A stretch of 51,740 bases of DNA from Chloroflexota bacterium (GTDB lineage: Bacteria > Chloroflexota > Limnocylindria > Limnocylindrales > CSP1-4). Positions within the stretch are counted from its first letter, which is position 1. Every line of letters begins with the position of its first letter. Below are positions 9,001-17,464 of the stretch, piece by piece. The notes under the pieces were generated by a model. That model was not told the origin of the DNA, did not search any database, and saw nothing but the letters and a program-made list of their open reading frames with translations. A program made the position numbers and the translations under genes. The stretch covers positions 57,541 to 109,280 of the forward strand of contig PMYK01000041.1 in the NCBI GenBank assembly GCA_003171255.1, given 5' to 3'.

Positions 9001-10018
9001 GGTCGAAGACGCGCATCGAATCGATCTCGTCGCCGAACAACTCGATCCGGATCGGCAGCGGTGCGGCGGACGGAAACACGTCGACGAGTCCGCCACGCCG
9101 GGCGAACTCGCCACGGCCGGCAACTTCGAGCACCGGGTCGTAGCCGAGAGCGAGGAGCTCATGGAGCAGCTTGTCCTGTTGGATGCGGGCACCTACCCGC
9201 AGCCTGCGCGGCTCGGCCGGCACTTCCTCCGGGTCGAGCGTGTGTTGGAGCAAGGCCTGAACGCTCGCGACGAGGACTCGGGCCCGCCCCGAGCGCCACG
9301 CCGCAAGGGCCGCCACGCGGGCCGCGGTCTCGTCCCGCACCAGCTCGCTGCGTTCGTACGCGAGGGCCGTGCGAGGTTCCAGCACCACGACGGCCTCGGG
9401 ATCGCCGAGCCAGGCCTGCAGCTCCTCGGCTACGCGGTCGCCGATCTCGGAGTCGCGGGCTACCCAGCACAGCCGCTCGCCCGCGGCCGTCGCGGCCATC
9501 GCCGAGCCAGCGGTCTTGATTGCCTCAGGGCGCGCAGGATCGCCGAGAACCAGGGCGGCGGCAAGGAATGTCTTTGCCCCGTGCGGGACCGAGGCCAGTG
9601 ACGCGTGGCGGCCACCGCCCGGCAGCAGTCCGGCCTCCACGCCAAGCCGCCCGCGCAGAGTGGCGAAGGCACCGCTGGCGTGGAGCAGCGGCGGCAGCAC
9701 ACCGAGGTCCGGCAGCCTCCGAGCAGCCGGCCCGGAGCCGGAACCGGCGGCTGCCGCTACTTGACCTGCCGTCGCTCTGGCGGCCTGGGCCGCCTGGTAC
9801 GCAACCTTGATCTCTTCGTCGACGTGACGCTCCTGGCCGCGCCGGCCGCGGCGGGTCGGAGTGGCAGGGTCCTCGGGCTCGACCGGGAAGTCGGGGTCCC
9901 CATCGGCCCGCGTGGCTCCGTCCGGCAGCCCAAGCCCGTCTGCGCCCAGGGGGTCGGCTGCGCCGCTCAGCGCGGCATCGATCTGGCGGCGAAGCGACCG
10001 ACCGCCACGGACGCTCAT
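6038..10018 (-). CDS. mfd: Transcription-repair coupling factor
   Basis: A 1326-residue ATP-driven translocase that pushes stalled RNA polymerase off damaged DNA and recruits UvrA. Domains run in the family order: a UvrB-like N-terminal module (about 105-360), the RNA polymerase-interacting domain beginning LTQGDLVVHIDHGIVRYERM (about 644-663), helicase motifs with Walker A GDVGYGKTEVALRG (about 793-806) and the DEEQRFG box (about 894-900), followed by TLSATPIPRTLNLAL, and a TRCF C-terminal domain. About 100 N-terminal residues are low-complexity and longer than usual, so the true start could be internal. Its ATG overlaps the pth stop as ATGA, indicating translational coupling. Confidence 0.97.
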   Translation of the reverse strand: MSVRGGRSLRRQIDAALSGAADPLGADGLGLPDGATRADGDPDFPVEPEDPATPTRRGRRGQERHVDEEIKVAYQAAQAARATAGQVAAAAGSGSGPAARRLPDLGVLPPLLHASGAFATLRGRLGVEAGLLPGGGRHASLASVPHGAKTFLAAALVLGDPARPEAIKTAGSAMAATAAGERLCWVARDSEIGDRVAEELQAWLGDPEAVVVLEPRTALAYERSELVRDETAARVAALAAWRSGRARVLVASVQALLQHTLDPEEVPAEPRRLRVGARIQQDKLLHELLALGYDPVLEVAGRGEFARRGGLVDVFPSAAPLPIRIELFGDEIDSMRVFDPADQRSVRSIDEVVLLPASEFLVPPGGVAEIRARVARLPGRSPGLPDRLTADLARFEEGVRVGTGELGAHSGHVHDAVAAARALETGDAAEVWAAVLCPATGLDHVPLSTLLVLDEPGDIADAADFLWRQAEERRTELVTAADLPNAWPAAYLPQREWKTRLLRGRTLELTWESEAAEPTGGGTPMGDLFGWREPALPPARTARLAQTISGWTADGDRVVVASDQAPRLADLLTEQDLPTAVVDRLSEAPAPATRTLIGRSLNGGFGGGPDGLVFVTDRELFGSVRVRRPKAFRRVVPRDVLERLTQGDLVVHIDHGIVRYERMLRRGVSGEERDYLELSLAGTDKIFLPVEQINRISRYSGGENPALSKLGGAEWLRTKQRVKRAVTDLAKELLEIYAARAAAPGFAFPPDTPWQQELEASFPYEETLDQLRATAEVKLDMEAGRPMDRLVVGDVGYGKTEVALRGVFKAIQGGRQVAVLVPTTVLAAQHYATFSQRFAAYPVTVRLLSRYVPAQEQESTIEGLDSGSVDLVIGTHRLLSKDVRFRDLGMVIVDEEQRFGVAAKERLKKLRREVDVLTLSATPIPRTLNLALAGVRDLSLIETPPEDRLPIQTRVAEASTGLVRDAILRELDRGGQVFFVHNRVETIEAQAEQLRALLPGVRIAVGHGQMPEGQLERVMIAFSGGATEVLVCTTIIESGLDIPNANTIIIDRADTLGLAQLYQLRGRVGRSSRRAYAYLLYRRREKLSDVARKRLQAIFNASELGAGFQIALSDLEIRGAGNILGAEQHGHVAAVGFDLYTRLLAEAVEEQKAEFESRPAEIERPGAVVDLPVDAHLPDAYVPETAQKLELYRRLGRVRTAGELAAFRQELLDRFGPLPLPVLRLLEVVELRMAAENAGIASISREEGELVVRLGTLSRAAAMRALAPMGRDVVRFGSNQARIRLPRDPVRAWTMAQSVVSRLLPAAEEQRLQRERAAAAQGGSGA

Positions 10019-10701
10019 TCGCCCCCTGCGGGCGGCTTGGGCTTGCGCCAGCCGGTCTTCGTGCGCCGTATGCCGTCGGGTCCGGGCGGGCCGTCGACCG
10101 CGCCCGGTGGCGCCGACCGCTCGTCGTCGTCGGGCCGCAGCTCGAACGCGTTGAAGTGATTCGCGGCCTTGCTCGTGCCGTCACGGGCCCAGGCTTCGAC
10201 CGCGTCGGCGGCGGCGTCGAGCAGCTCGGACAGTCGGACTTTCTCGCCCCGCCCGAACTGGCTCAGAACGTGGTCGATGGCATCACCGCCGGGCTCGCCG
10301 ATCCCAACGCGAAGCCGGCTGAACTGCTCGTTGCCCAGCTCGCCGATGATCGAGCGCAGGCCGTTATGGCCGCCGGCGCTGCCGCCTTCGCGGAACCTGA
10401 GCTTGCCGAATGGCAGGGCAAAGTCGTCACACACGACCAGGATCTCGGCCAGCGGCGCGTGTTGCCGGGCCAGCACCTTGCGCACCGCAAGCCCCGACTC
10501 GTTCATGAAGGTAAGCGGCTTGACCAGCAGCAGATCCAGGCCGCTATACCGACCCTGGACGATCGCCGACGCGTCGCGCGTTCGGCCCTTCCCGGACCAG
10601 CCGGCTCGGTCGGCCAATCGGTCGAGGACCATCCAGCCAATGTTGTGGCGCGTCTTCTCGTACTGGGCGCCGGGGTTCCCCAGGCCAACGACGATCTTCA
10701 C
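10015..10701 (-). CDS. pth: Peptidyl-tRNA hydrolase
   Basis: Cytosolic esterase that releases tRNA from peptidyl-tRNA that drops off ribosomes; 228 residues. VKIVVGLGNPGAQYEKTRHN at the N-terminus carries the conserved Asn and catalytic His, and VCDDFALPFGKLRFREGGSA followed by GGHNGLRSI contains the catalytic Asp and the GHNG motif. I chose the GTG at 10701 because GGAG lies 5 nt before it and the family begins here; an ATG 13 codons upstream is possible. The C-terminus has about 40 extra Pro/Arg-rich residues. The stop overlaps the mfd start (ATGA). The pth-mfd pair is conserved in many Gram-positive bacteria. Confidence 0.96.
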   Translation of the reverse strand: MKIVVGLGNPGAQYEKTRHNIGWMVLDRLADRAGWSGKGRTRDASAIVQGRYSGLDLLLVKPLTFMNESGLAVRKVLARQHAPLAEILVVCDDFALPFGKLRFREGGSAGGHNGLRSIIGELGNEQFSRLRVGIGEPGGDAIDHVLSQFGRGEKVRLSELLDAAADAVEAWARDGTSKAANHFNAFELRPDDDERSAPPGAVDGPPGPDGIRRTKTGWRKPKPPAGGE

Positions 10702-10849
10702 CGCTGCTCCGACGTGTGCCGCCGCGCTCGAGCGCGACACGCAAAACTAGCCCTGATCCGAGTCCGGAGGGCCTGTGGCGGATGGTATCAGGACCTGCGA
10801 GTGGCCGAGCCAAACCAGCTAGCGCACCGCACCCGGTCAGGCGCCCCGG

Positions 10850-11602
10850 CTAGCCCTCGAGCGTCGCCTGGTCCGAAGCAGACCCTGGGATCCGTACCTG
10901 TTGACTGCCGCCGCCGTCTGACGCGCCGTGGTTGTCATGACCCGGCAGCGACGCCAGCACGCCCTGCTCGAGGGCTCGCATGGCCGCCTCTTCGACGGGC
11001 TCGGCGTGGTCCCAGCCGCAGATGTGGAGCGAGCCGTGTACGGCGAGCAGGAGCAACTCCTGCGCGGCCGACCAGCTCACGTCGCCCGTCTGCCCACCGC
11101 GTCCATCCGCGGCTTGGGCGATGGCTCGTTCCACGGACACGATGATGTCGCCGAGATGCGCACGCAGCCCTGGCGGTAGGGCGAAGGCCTGCTTGAGAGC
11201 GGCGGCCACCCACGGGTCGCGCTGGACCGCGGTCCCCCGCTCGTGTGGCGGAAACGCCTCAGGCGGCAGGAACGGGAACGACAGCACGTCGGTGGCGCCC
11301 GAGGCGCCCATGTGCGTGGCGTTCAGCGGAACCATCTCGGAGTCGGTCGAGAGAACCACGCCGATGGAGGCCGGGCCCGGAGCGCCGGCAGCTGCCAGAG
11401 CGGCCCGGACGGCGGCCGCCACACGATGACGGGAGGCGACATGCGGCACTCCCGGTCGGATGGTCACGTCGATCCGGAATGGCGGGAGATAGACCGAAGA
11501 CGTGTCGCCCTCGACCTCGTCGAACGACGCCAGAATCGGGTGGGTCATCGAACCACCCGCCGGTTGGTCGGCCGAATCCAGTCGTTCATCTGTCCGAGTC
11601 AT
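10850..11602 (-). CDS. ybeY: Endoribonuclease YbeY (rRNA maturation factor)
   Basis: Zinc-dependent endoribonuclease implicated in 16S rRNA 3'-end maturation and ribosome quality control. The metal-binding signature HGSLHICGWDH (residues 189-199) matches HGxLHLxGYDH, and TDVLSFPF (104-111) is the other family block. At 250 residues it is longer than the usual ~150: extra length comes from an N-terminal stretch, a loop at about 112-148 and a Gly/Ser-rich tail after about 220. The start is uncertain; an ATG at codon 19 follows GGTGG and may be the true one. It lies 62 nt downstream of pgpH, the same neighbour as in Bacillus. Confidence 0.94.
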   Translation of the reverse strand: MTRTDERLDSADQPAGGSMTHPILASFDEVEGDTSSVYLPPFRIDVTIRPGVPHVASRHRVAAAVRAALAAAGAPGPASIGVVLSTDSEMVPLNATHMGASGATDVLSFPFLPPEAFPPHERGTAVQRDPWVAAALKQAFALPPGLRAHLGDIIVSVERAIAQAADGRGGQTGDVSWSAAQELLLLAVHGSLHICGWDHAEPVEEAAMRALEQGVLASLPGHDNHGASDGGGSQQVRIPGSASDQATLEG

Positions 11603-11664
11603 GGATCGGCGTTCGGCCGGCGCGAGCCGGCCTTTCGTTCCCCATGTCGGTTTCCGCTCCTTCG

Positions 11665-13806
11665 CTATCCCAGGCCCTTTTCGCGCCGCGACTCGAGTTC
11701 GACGACCTTGTTCTGTGGATAGGCGATGCGCTGGTGGTACATGCCCAGGAGCTGCCCGACGAAGGCCTCTCGAATATTCTCAAGATCGCGGATCGTGAGG
11801 TCGCATTCGTTGAGCTGACCGTCGCTCAACCGCTCCTGAATGATCTGGCTGACCATCACCCGTATTGTGGCCTCATCGCGGCTCGACAGTGAGCGCACCG
11901 ACGCCTCGACGCCGTCGGACAGCATGAGGATCGCGGCTTCGCGCGACTGGGGCTTTGGTCCGCCGTGGCGGAAGGGGCGCTGATCGACCGCGTCGGCGGC
12001 GGCCTTCCCGGCGCGAGTCTCCTGGCCACCGAACGGCTGCGCCGCTGCCTCGCGCGCCCTGCCGTACACGGAACCCATGATGGCCGTGCCGTGGTGCTGC
12101 GGGATGAAAGCGATCAACGGCTTAGGCAGCCGGGCCTTGTAGGCCAGGTCGATCCCATCGGCCACGTGCTGCTTGAGGATGGTCGCCGAATCCTCCGGCT
12201 CGAGCTGGTCGTGGATGTTCTCGCCGCTGGCCTGGTTCTCGATGAAAGCCAGCGGGTTGGCCAGTTTGCCGATGTCGTGGTAGTAGGCCGCGGCTCGCGC
12301 AAGCAGCGGATCCGCGCCTATCGCCGATGCCGCCCGCTCCGCCAGGTTGCCGACCATGAGCGAGTGATGGTACGTGCCGGGCGTCTCGATGAGCAGCCGG
12401 CGCAGCAGCGGCTGGGACGGATTGGCGAGCTCGAGCAGCTGGGAAGGGGTCAGGATGCCGAACAGGTTTCCGAGAAGGGAGAAGCTGCCCAGAGTGATTA
12501 CGGTGGCGATGAGGGCGCCGCCAATCGCCGCCGCCCCCAGCTGGAGCATGCCGGTTATGTCGTGCAGGCCAAGGAGCTCGAAAGCACCCACGACCGCAAT
12601 GTCCGCCACCGCAACGGCCAGACCGGCCTGAACGAAGAAGTGCTGTCGCTCGCCCTTGCGGATGGCCAGGATCCCGGCAAATCCGCCAAGGAAGACATAG
12701 GCGGATTGCTCGATCGACGAGCCGCTAACCGGGCCGGCCAGTACGGCCAGCAGCGCGACCATGACGATGCCAACGCCGGAGTCGAGCAGGAGGGTAAGAA
12801 GCATGCCCGAGGCGGCGGTTGGAACCAGATATGGCAGCCAGGCCCGACCGCCCGGAAGCTTCACCGCGAGAACCGACACCACGAATATCAGGCCGACAAG
12901 GAGCAGCGTCGGGCTGCGGTGCCAGTACTCCGGCCTGAACCGCCACAGCCAGCCAAGCAGGAGAGCCGCGACCACGGTCCCGAGCAGTATCCAGGCCGCC
13001 GCATTGCCCCAACCTACCGTCGACTTGTCCAGACCAAAGAAGCGGACCTGGACCATGTCCTGTTCGGTGATGAGGTGGCCCTGGTCGACGATGACCTGAC
13101 CTGCCTGAAGGGTGTCCTGGCGGTCGTTGGCCGGATCGGCTCTGGCCCGGTCCTGGGCCTGCTGCGTTAGCGTGGCACTGACCGAGGAGTTGACCGTTAC
13201 GAGCGGCGACACGAGCGCGGTTACCAGCTGCTGCTCCGACTGGCTCAAACCTGCCGGCATCTGCCCGGCGACCACGGTCGGTATCTCGGCTACGGAGTGT
13301 ATTTCCCGGCGCTCTCCGTCGCCGAGGAGTTGCACCGCGGCCTGCTCGACCGCCGGCCAGCGGGCGGGATCCAGCCCCTCCAGGATCGCCATCGGGCCGG
13401 TCGCGAGGGCCGGTAGGGCCGCTTGAAGCGCGGCATTGCGTGCGTCGGCGGTCTTGCCGGCACGGAACGCGTCGTCCACCGGGATGAGATCCGTTTGTAG
13501 GCTCGAAACCTGGAGGCTCGCAAGATTGTCCGCGCGGCTCTGACTGAAGTCGTACTGGGGTGCAACGGCGGCGGCCGCAGCGTCCTGCGCCTGCTTGGTC
13601 GCGGTCGGATCGGGTATCGAGGCGGCGCGGGGAGCCCGAATGACAGATTGGGCGATGGTTCCGGAGGCATAGCTGGGTCTCGCGGTCGTCAGGTCGCTGG
13701 CGACTCCGGCGGCAAGCGCGGCTGCGATCAGGAAGGCCGCAACGACTAGCCTGAGCGCGTCTCGCCGGCCGAACGGGCTGGGTCGTTCGTGCGGCTCCCT
13801 CAGCAT
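11665..13806 (-). CDS. pgpH: 7TM-HD membrane phosphohydrolase, PgpH-like c-di-AMP phosphodiesterase
   Basis: A 713-residue membrane protein of the 7TMR-HD class, whose studied members hydrolyse cyclic di-AMP. One N-terminal membrane segment (about 18-36) is followed by an extracytoplasmic domain (40-265), about seven transmembrane segments (270-455), then a cytoplasmic HD domain. The HD residues are visible: TPGTYHHSLMVGNLAE with His480/481, and YYHDIGKL with His-Asp at 510-511; later QHHGT adds further metal ligands. It lies 10 nt after yqeY and 62 nt before ybeY. In Bacillus, phoH sits just before this gene; it is missing here. Function is by family, and the exact nucleotide substrate is inferred. 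Confidence 0.92.
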   Translation of the reverse strand: MLREPHERPSPFGRRDALRLVVAAFLIAAALAAGVASDLTTARPSYASGTIAQSVIRAPRAASIPDPTATKQAQDAAAAAVAPQYDFSQSRADNLASLQVSSLQTDLIPVDDAFRAGKTADARNAALQAALPALATGPMAILEGLDPARWPAVEQAAVQLLGDGERREIHSVAEIPTVVAGQMPAGLSQSEQQLVTALVSPLVTVNSSVSATLTQQAQDRARADPANDRQDTLQAGQVIVDQGHLITEQDMVQVRFFGLDKSTVGWGNAAAWILLGTVVAALLLGWLWRFRPEYWHRSPTLLLVGLIFVVSVLAVKLPGGRAWLPYLVPTAASGMLLTLLLDSGVGIVMVALLAVLAGPVSGSSIEQSAYVFLGGFAGILAIRKGERQHFFVQAGLAVAVADIAVVGAFELLGLHDITGMLQLGAAAIGGALIATVITLGSFSLLGNLFGILTPSQLLELANPSQPLLRRLLIETPGTYHHSLMVGNLAERAASAIGADPLLARAAAYYHDIGKLANPLAFIENQASGENIHDQLEPEDSATILKQHVADGIDLAYKARLPKPLIAFIPQHHGTAIMGSVYGRAREAAAQPFGGQETRAGKAAADAVDQRPFRHGGPKPQSREAAILMLSDGVEASVRSLSSRDEATIRVMVSQIIQERLSDGQLNECDLTIRDLENIREAFVGQLLGMYHQRIAYPQNKVVELESRREKGLG

Positions 13807-13816
13807 CGGGCTACCG

Positions 13817-14278
13817 TCACGATCCTGCGGCGCGAGCTGCCAGCAGCTGGGTCACGATCTGGCTAACGACCTTCCCATCTGCCCGCCCACGAGTCTTCGG
13901 GGAGAGCCAGCCCATGACCTTACCCATGTCGCGCGGAGACGCGGCGCCGGTCTCGGCGATGGCCTGGTCGATCAGCGCCCGAACTTCGGCTTCCGACAGC
14001 GGCTGCGGCATGAACTCGGAGATGACCTTGATCGCGGCCTCTTCCTTGACCGCGAGGTCCTCTCGGCCACCGCCACGGAATGCGTCAACGGACTCATGAC
14101 GAACCTTGAGCTCGCGGCTGAGGACGCCGATCATCTCGTCGTCGGCGAGGCCGTGTTTGCCTTCCTTCTCGGCGCGCTGAACGGCCGCCAGCACCATGCG
14201 AAGCGCATCGCGGCGCATGGCGTCCTGAGACCGCATGGCGGCCTTCAGCTCTTCGTCGAGTCGATCACGGAGAGACAC
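13817..14278 (-). CDS. yqeY: GatB/YqeY domain protein
   Basis: A 148-residue helical protein homologous to the C-terminal tRNA-binding tail domain of GatB; its cellular role is not settled. The sequence starts VSLRDRLDEELKAAMRSQD and contains LRMVLAAVQRAEKEG, QPLSEAEVRALIDQAIAETG and DMGKVMGWLSPKTRGRADG, a pattern typical of the family. The GTG at 14278 follows GGAG by 8 nt and matches the usual family start; an upstream ATG would add 33 unlike residues. It lies between rpsU (76 nt) and pgpH (10 nt), as in the Bacillus rpsU-yqeY arrangement. Confidence 0.93.
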   Translation of the reverse strand: MSLRDRLDEELKAAMRSQDAMRRDALRMVLAAVQRAEKEGKHGLADDEMIGVLSRELKVRHESVDAFRGGGREDLAVKEEAAIKVISEFMPQPLSEAEVRALIDQAIAETGAASPRDMGKVMGWLSPKTRGRADGKVVSQIVTQLLAARAAGS

Positions 14279-14354
14279 CGGTGTGGCTCCTCGGGGCGGG
14301 TTGCGCGCTCTGCAGCCGTGGCCGCGCACCCCTTCGACGGCGTGACTGGTCTCG

Positions 14355-14540
14355 CTAGCTCTGCTGCTGGCGAGCAACCTTCTTGCGCTTGGCTTCCTTG
14401 CGCTTGCGCTTCACGCTCGGCTTCTCGTAGTGCTCGCGGCGACGGGCCTCGGCAAGGATGCCGCTCTGCTGGATCTTCTTATTGAACCGGCGCAGGGCAC
14501 TCTCGAAGCTCTCGTTTTCACCCACACGAACTTCTGCCAA
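14355..14540 (-). CDS. rpsU: 30S ribosomal protein S21
   Basis: Small-subunit protein bS21, 61 residues, basic at its C-terminus ([18 protein letters not shown]). [20 protein letters not shown] is the family's N-terminal signature. The start is a TTG at 14540: it is preceded by a very strong Shine-Dalgarno, AAAGGAGGTGAT, at proper spacing, whereas the next upstream ATG would add 40 residues unlike any S21. A TACACT hexamer about 95-100 nt upstream on the minus strand (14636-14641) is a possible -10. It heads the rpsU-yqeY-pgpH-ybeY cluster. Confidence 0.95.
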   Translation of the reverse strand: MAEVRVGENESFESALRRFNKKIQQSGILAEARRREHYEKPSVKRKRKEAKRKKVARQQQS

Positions 14541-14699
14541 TCCGGAAATCACCTCCTTTGGGGCTCGTACGCGATCGCGACTTGGCATCAAGCTCTTGAG
14601 AGCATGCGCCAACCGCCCGTGGACAGAGCCCGCGAAGTGTAGCCCGTCAGTCGTTGCCACGTCTACAAGCGATGGCGGGTAGCAATGTCGAAGGATTGA

Positions 14700-14727
14700 T
14701 TGATTTGGAGGCGGCGAAAAGTACGAT
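14700..14727 (+). promoter_or_regulatory. Candidate promoter of lipoprotein gene
   Basis: TTGATT at 14700-14705 and TACGAT at 14722-14727 are separated by 16 bp and precede the lipoprotein start by about 50 nt. It is one of the better -35/-10 pairs in the window, and diverges from the rpsU side. Confidence 0.45.
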
Positions 14728-14776
14728 TCCTTGCGTCACCTCGGAATTCGGGGGGGCACGTTGAATGGGGGAGAGC

Positions 14777-15631
14777 ATGTCCGGTCAGGTCGCGTCCTGT
14801 TCCCACCGATTCAGCCCGCCGCTGAGGCTGCGCGCTGGTACGGTCGGGCTCATCGCATTGCTCACGCTGCCCGGCTGCACTACTGCCAGCAACCGGCCCG
14901 GCGCCTCACCTACACCGGTCTCTCCGACCGCCGCCACCAGCCCAGGACAGGTCCAATCGCCCGCGGCGGCGACGACTGCCACTACCCCGGCACAGGTCCA
15001 GCCACCGGCGGCGCCGACCGCGTTGCACGAGTGGGTCGACGAAACTTCGAGTCGGTCCGTCCCAGCGTACTTCGAATGGACGCCCCCGACGGGGACGATC
15101 AGCGGCTACTACTTCTGGATCAAGGGCGCATACACGTCCGATGTAACCCCGCCGCCGTCAGTCTGCGGACCGAAGTGGGAGAAGCTCCCCGCCTCCGCGA
15201 CGACGCTCATGATGGAGAGCGTGCAGGCCGAGCCAAACGCGTTCATCTGCGCCTACAACGACGCCGGCACATCGCCCACGGTCGAGTTCCCGCAAGACAC
15301 TCCCTGGGCGGCTGCCCAGCCCACAATCCCGGGAGCGCCGGCCGCCTTGGACGCATATCTCGACGCGACTGGAGGCGGCACGTATCCGGCCGAGCTTCTC
15401 GACTGGGTCGGCCCTCTGGAAAGAGTCACCGGCTTCTACATCGAGATCTGGCACGGCGGCGGAGACATTCCGGCGCCGACCGCTTGCGACCCGAGTTGGA
15501 CGAAGCTTGCCGCCTCGGCTCGGACCTACACGATTCCTGCCGTGGAAGAGCTGCCTTCGGTCTTCATCTGCGCGTTCAACGACGCAGGCATCTCGCCTAT
15601 GGTGAAGTTCCCGACTCCAGAGCAGGAATGA
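14777..15631 (+). CDS. Lipoprotein with two homologous Cys-containing domains
   Basis: A 284-residue surface lipoprotein of unknown function. Basic residues then GTVGLIALLTLPGC give a signal peptide with a lipobox (lipidated Cys34). A Thr/Pro/Ala linker (35-82) follows, then two tandem domains of about 90 residues: 83-172 and 191-279. They align clearly: GYYFWIK/GFYIEIW, VCGPKWEKLPASA/ACDPSWTKLAASA and FICAYNDAGTSPTVEFP/FICAFNDAGISPMVKFP. Each has two Cys, likely a disulfide, and the length suggests a fibronectin-III-like beta sandwich. The ATG at 14777 follows GGGGGAG and is preferred to the ATG at 14765. It stands alone behind its own promoter, so no partner is suggested. Confidence 0.85.
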   Translation: MSGQVASCSHRFSPPLRLRAGTVGLIALLTLPGCTTASNRPGASPTPVSPTAATSPGQVQSPAAATTATTPAQVQPPAAPTALHEWVDETSSRSVPAYFEWTPPTGTISGYYFWIKGAYTSDVTPPPSVCGPKWEKLPASATTLMMESVQAEPNAFICAYNDAGTSPTVEFPQDTPWAAAQPTIPGAPAALDAYLDATGGGTYPAELLDWVGPLERVTGFYIEIWHGGGDIPAPTACDPSWTKLAASARTYTIPAVEELPSVFICAFNDAGISPMVKFPTPEQE

Positions 15632-15711
15632 AGGCCACGATCCCAAGCCGAAGAGGACCCGCCTGAGGCTACTGGATCTGCAGGTCGCGCATCGCCGCCT
15701 CTGACCTTCGC

Positions 15712-15724
15712 TACGATGGCGGCA
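15712..15724 (+). promoter_or_regulatory. Candidate -10 giving a leaderless acyl-CoA synthetase mRNA
   Basis: TACGAT (15712-15717) is followed by seven bases and then an in-frame ATG at 15725. If it is a -10, transcription would start at or next to the initiation codon. No Shine-Dalgarno is present before that ATG, which agrees. Confidence 0.35.
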
Positions 15725-17443
15725 ATGGATCGATTGGACAGCCTGCTCGACATCATCGACCAGGGCGAGGATCGCTACGGCGACCGATTCGCCTTCGGGA
15801 TGCGGAGTGACGACGGCTCGACCGAGCACTGGACCTACCGCGAGTTGAACCGGCGCAGCCGGATCATCGCCTGGCGGTTGCGAGCGCTGGGCCTCCAGCC
15901 GGGCCATCGGCTCCTGGTCTGGACGCCATCGAGCCCGGCCGTGCCAGCCCTGCACTTCGGGGCCATGCGAGCCGGCGTTGCCGTGGTGCCGCTCGACCTT
16001 CGCATGTCATCGGGCGCAATCGAGCGGATCGTGGCCCGTGCCGACGCCCAGCACCTGGTACTCGGCACCGGCCGCGACACGCCCGATCCGGCCGACGCGC
16101 GCCTCGAGCACTTCCCCCGTTCGATTGTCGAGCGGCTCGCGGATGAGCCGGACGGCACCTTCCCGGTCGACTGGGAAGCTCAGGTCGGCGCCTGGCCACG
16201 ACCCCAGGGCAGCGACATCGCCGAGGTCGTGTTCACGTCCGGGACCACTGGGGAGCCAAAGGGCGTGGTGCTGACGCACTCCAACCTGATCGGGACGCTC
16301 GACGCGGCACACAACCTCCTCCCTGAGCAGGAGCATCGCGCGGTCTCGCTCCTGCCCCTGTCGCATCTGCTCGAGCAGGTGGCAACGGTCTTCTACGCGA
16401 TGAGCGTCGGCGCTCACGTGCTGTACGTCCGGAGCCACAACCCGCGGGTCATCTTCGAGGCGATCCGCGACCACCGGACGACCACGCTGGTGCTGGTGCC
16501 TCAGGTCATGGATCTCTTCTGGGCTGCGATCGAGCGGGAGGTGGCGGCACAAGGCCGGCTGGGCGTGTTCAACGGAATGCGCCGGGTCGCGCGGCGGCTT
16601 CCCTACCCCGTCCGACGCCGTCTCTTCGCACAGGTCCACCGCCAGCTCGGCGGCTCGCTGAACCTGATCGTCTCGGCAGCCGCATTCCTGCCGCCCTCGC
16701 TCCAGCAGGCCTGGGAGGACCTGGGGGTCGTCGTCATGCAGGGCTACGGCGCCACGGAGTGTGGAGTGGCTTCGGCCACGAGTCAGACCGACCACGGCCT
16801 CGGCACCGTCGGCCGGACGATCCCGCCGGTGGAGGTGAGGCTAGCCGACGACGGCGAGATTCTGGTCGCCGGCCCCACCCTGTTCGGCGGCTACTGGCGC
16901 GACCCGGCCACGACCGCCGCCTCGTTCACCGCCGACGGCTGGTACAGGACCGGAGACATCGGGCGGCACGACGAGAGCGGCCACCTGATCCTGATGGGTC
17001 GCAAGAAGGACATCATCGTCCTGCCCAACGGGCTGAACGTGTATCCGGAGGACGTCGAAAACGCCCTGCGAACGGCGGGCATACGCGATGCGGTGGTCGT
17101 GGAGACTCGGCCCGGGCGGATCGAGGCGGTCGTACTGGCGCCGGGCGCACCGGTTCTGCCCCAGCCTGGCGAGCCGCCCGATGCCACGCGCGCCCCCGAG
17201 ATCGATGACCCGGCCGCGGTACGGGCGGAGATCGACGCGGCGATCAAGGCCGCCAACCGGACGCTGGCCGCGCATCAGCGGGTAGTCGGTTGGCGGCTCT
17301 GGGCGGACGCCGACTTCCCGCGGACCCACACGTTCAAGGTTCAGCGCGACCGGGTCCGGATCTGGGCGGTGATCGACGAGCCACTTCCCGTCCGCGAAGA
17401 AGGCCACTCTCCGGCGGGCGGCCGTCGGGGCAATCGCCGATAG
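15725..17443 (+). CDS. Long-chain fatty acyl-CoA synthetase (AMP-forming)
   Basis: An ANL-superfamily adenylate-forming enzyme of about 572 residues that would activate a fatty acid with ATP and CoA. The AMP-binding P-loop FTSGTTGEPKGVVLTH lies near residues 170-185, QGYGATECG near 339, the TGDIGRHDESG motif near 415, and GRKKDIIVLPNGLNVYPEDVE near 430-450, which includes the domain hinge. The C-terminal Lys is probably in THTFKVQRDRV. The family match is strong; chain length specificity is not visible. ATGs at 15716 and 15725 are both in frame; I prefer 15725 because the first overlaps a likely -10. It converges with the HIT gene, 21 nt away. Confidence 0.93.
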   Translation: MDRLDSLLDIIDQGEDRYGDRFAFGMRSDDGSTEHWTYRELNRRSRIIAWRLRALGLQPGHRLLVWTPSSPAVPALHFGAMRAGVAVVPLDLRMSSGAIERIVARADAQHLVLGTGRDTPDPADARLEHFPRSIVERLADEPDGTFPVDWEAQVGAWPRPQGSDIAEVVFTSGTTGEPKGVVLTHSNLIGTLDAAHNLLPEQEHRAVSLLPLSHLLEQVATVFYAMSVGAHVLYVRSHNPRVIFEAIRDHRTTTLVLVPQVMDLFWAAIEREVAAQGRLGVFNGMRRVARRLPYPVRRRLFAQVHRQLGGSLNLIVSAAAFLPPSLQQAWEDLGVVVMQGYGATECGVASATSQTDHGLGTVGRTIPPVEVRLADDGEILVAGPTLFGGYWRDPATTAASFTADGWYRTGDIGRHDESGHLILMGRKKDIIVLPNGLNVYPEDVENALRTAGIRDAVVVETRPGRIEAVVLAPGAPVLPQPGEPPDATRAPEIDDPAAVRAEIDAAIKAANRTLAAHQRVVGWRLWADADFPRTHTFKVQRDRVRIWAVIDEPLPVREEGHSPAGGRRGNRR

Positions 17444-17464
17444 GCAGCTGCCCGGAACCTCGTG

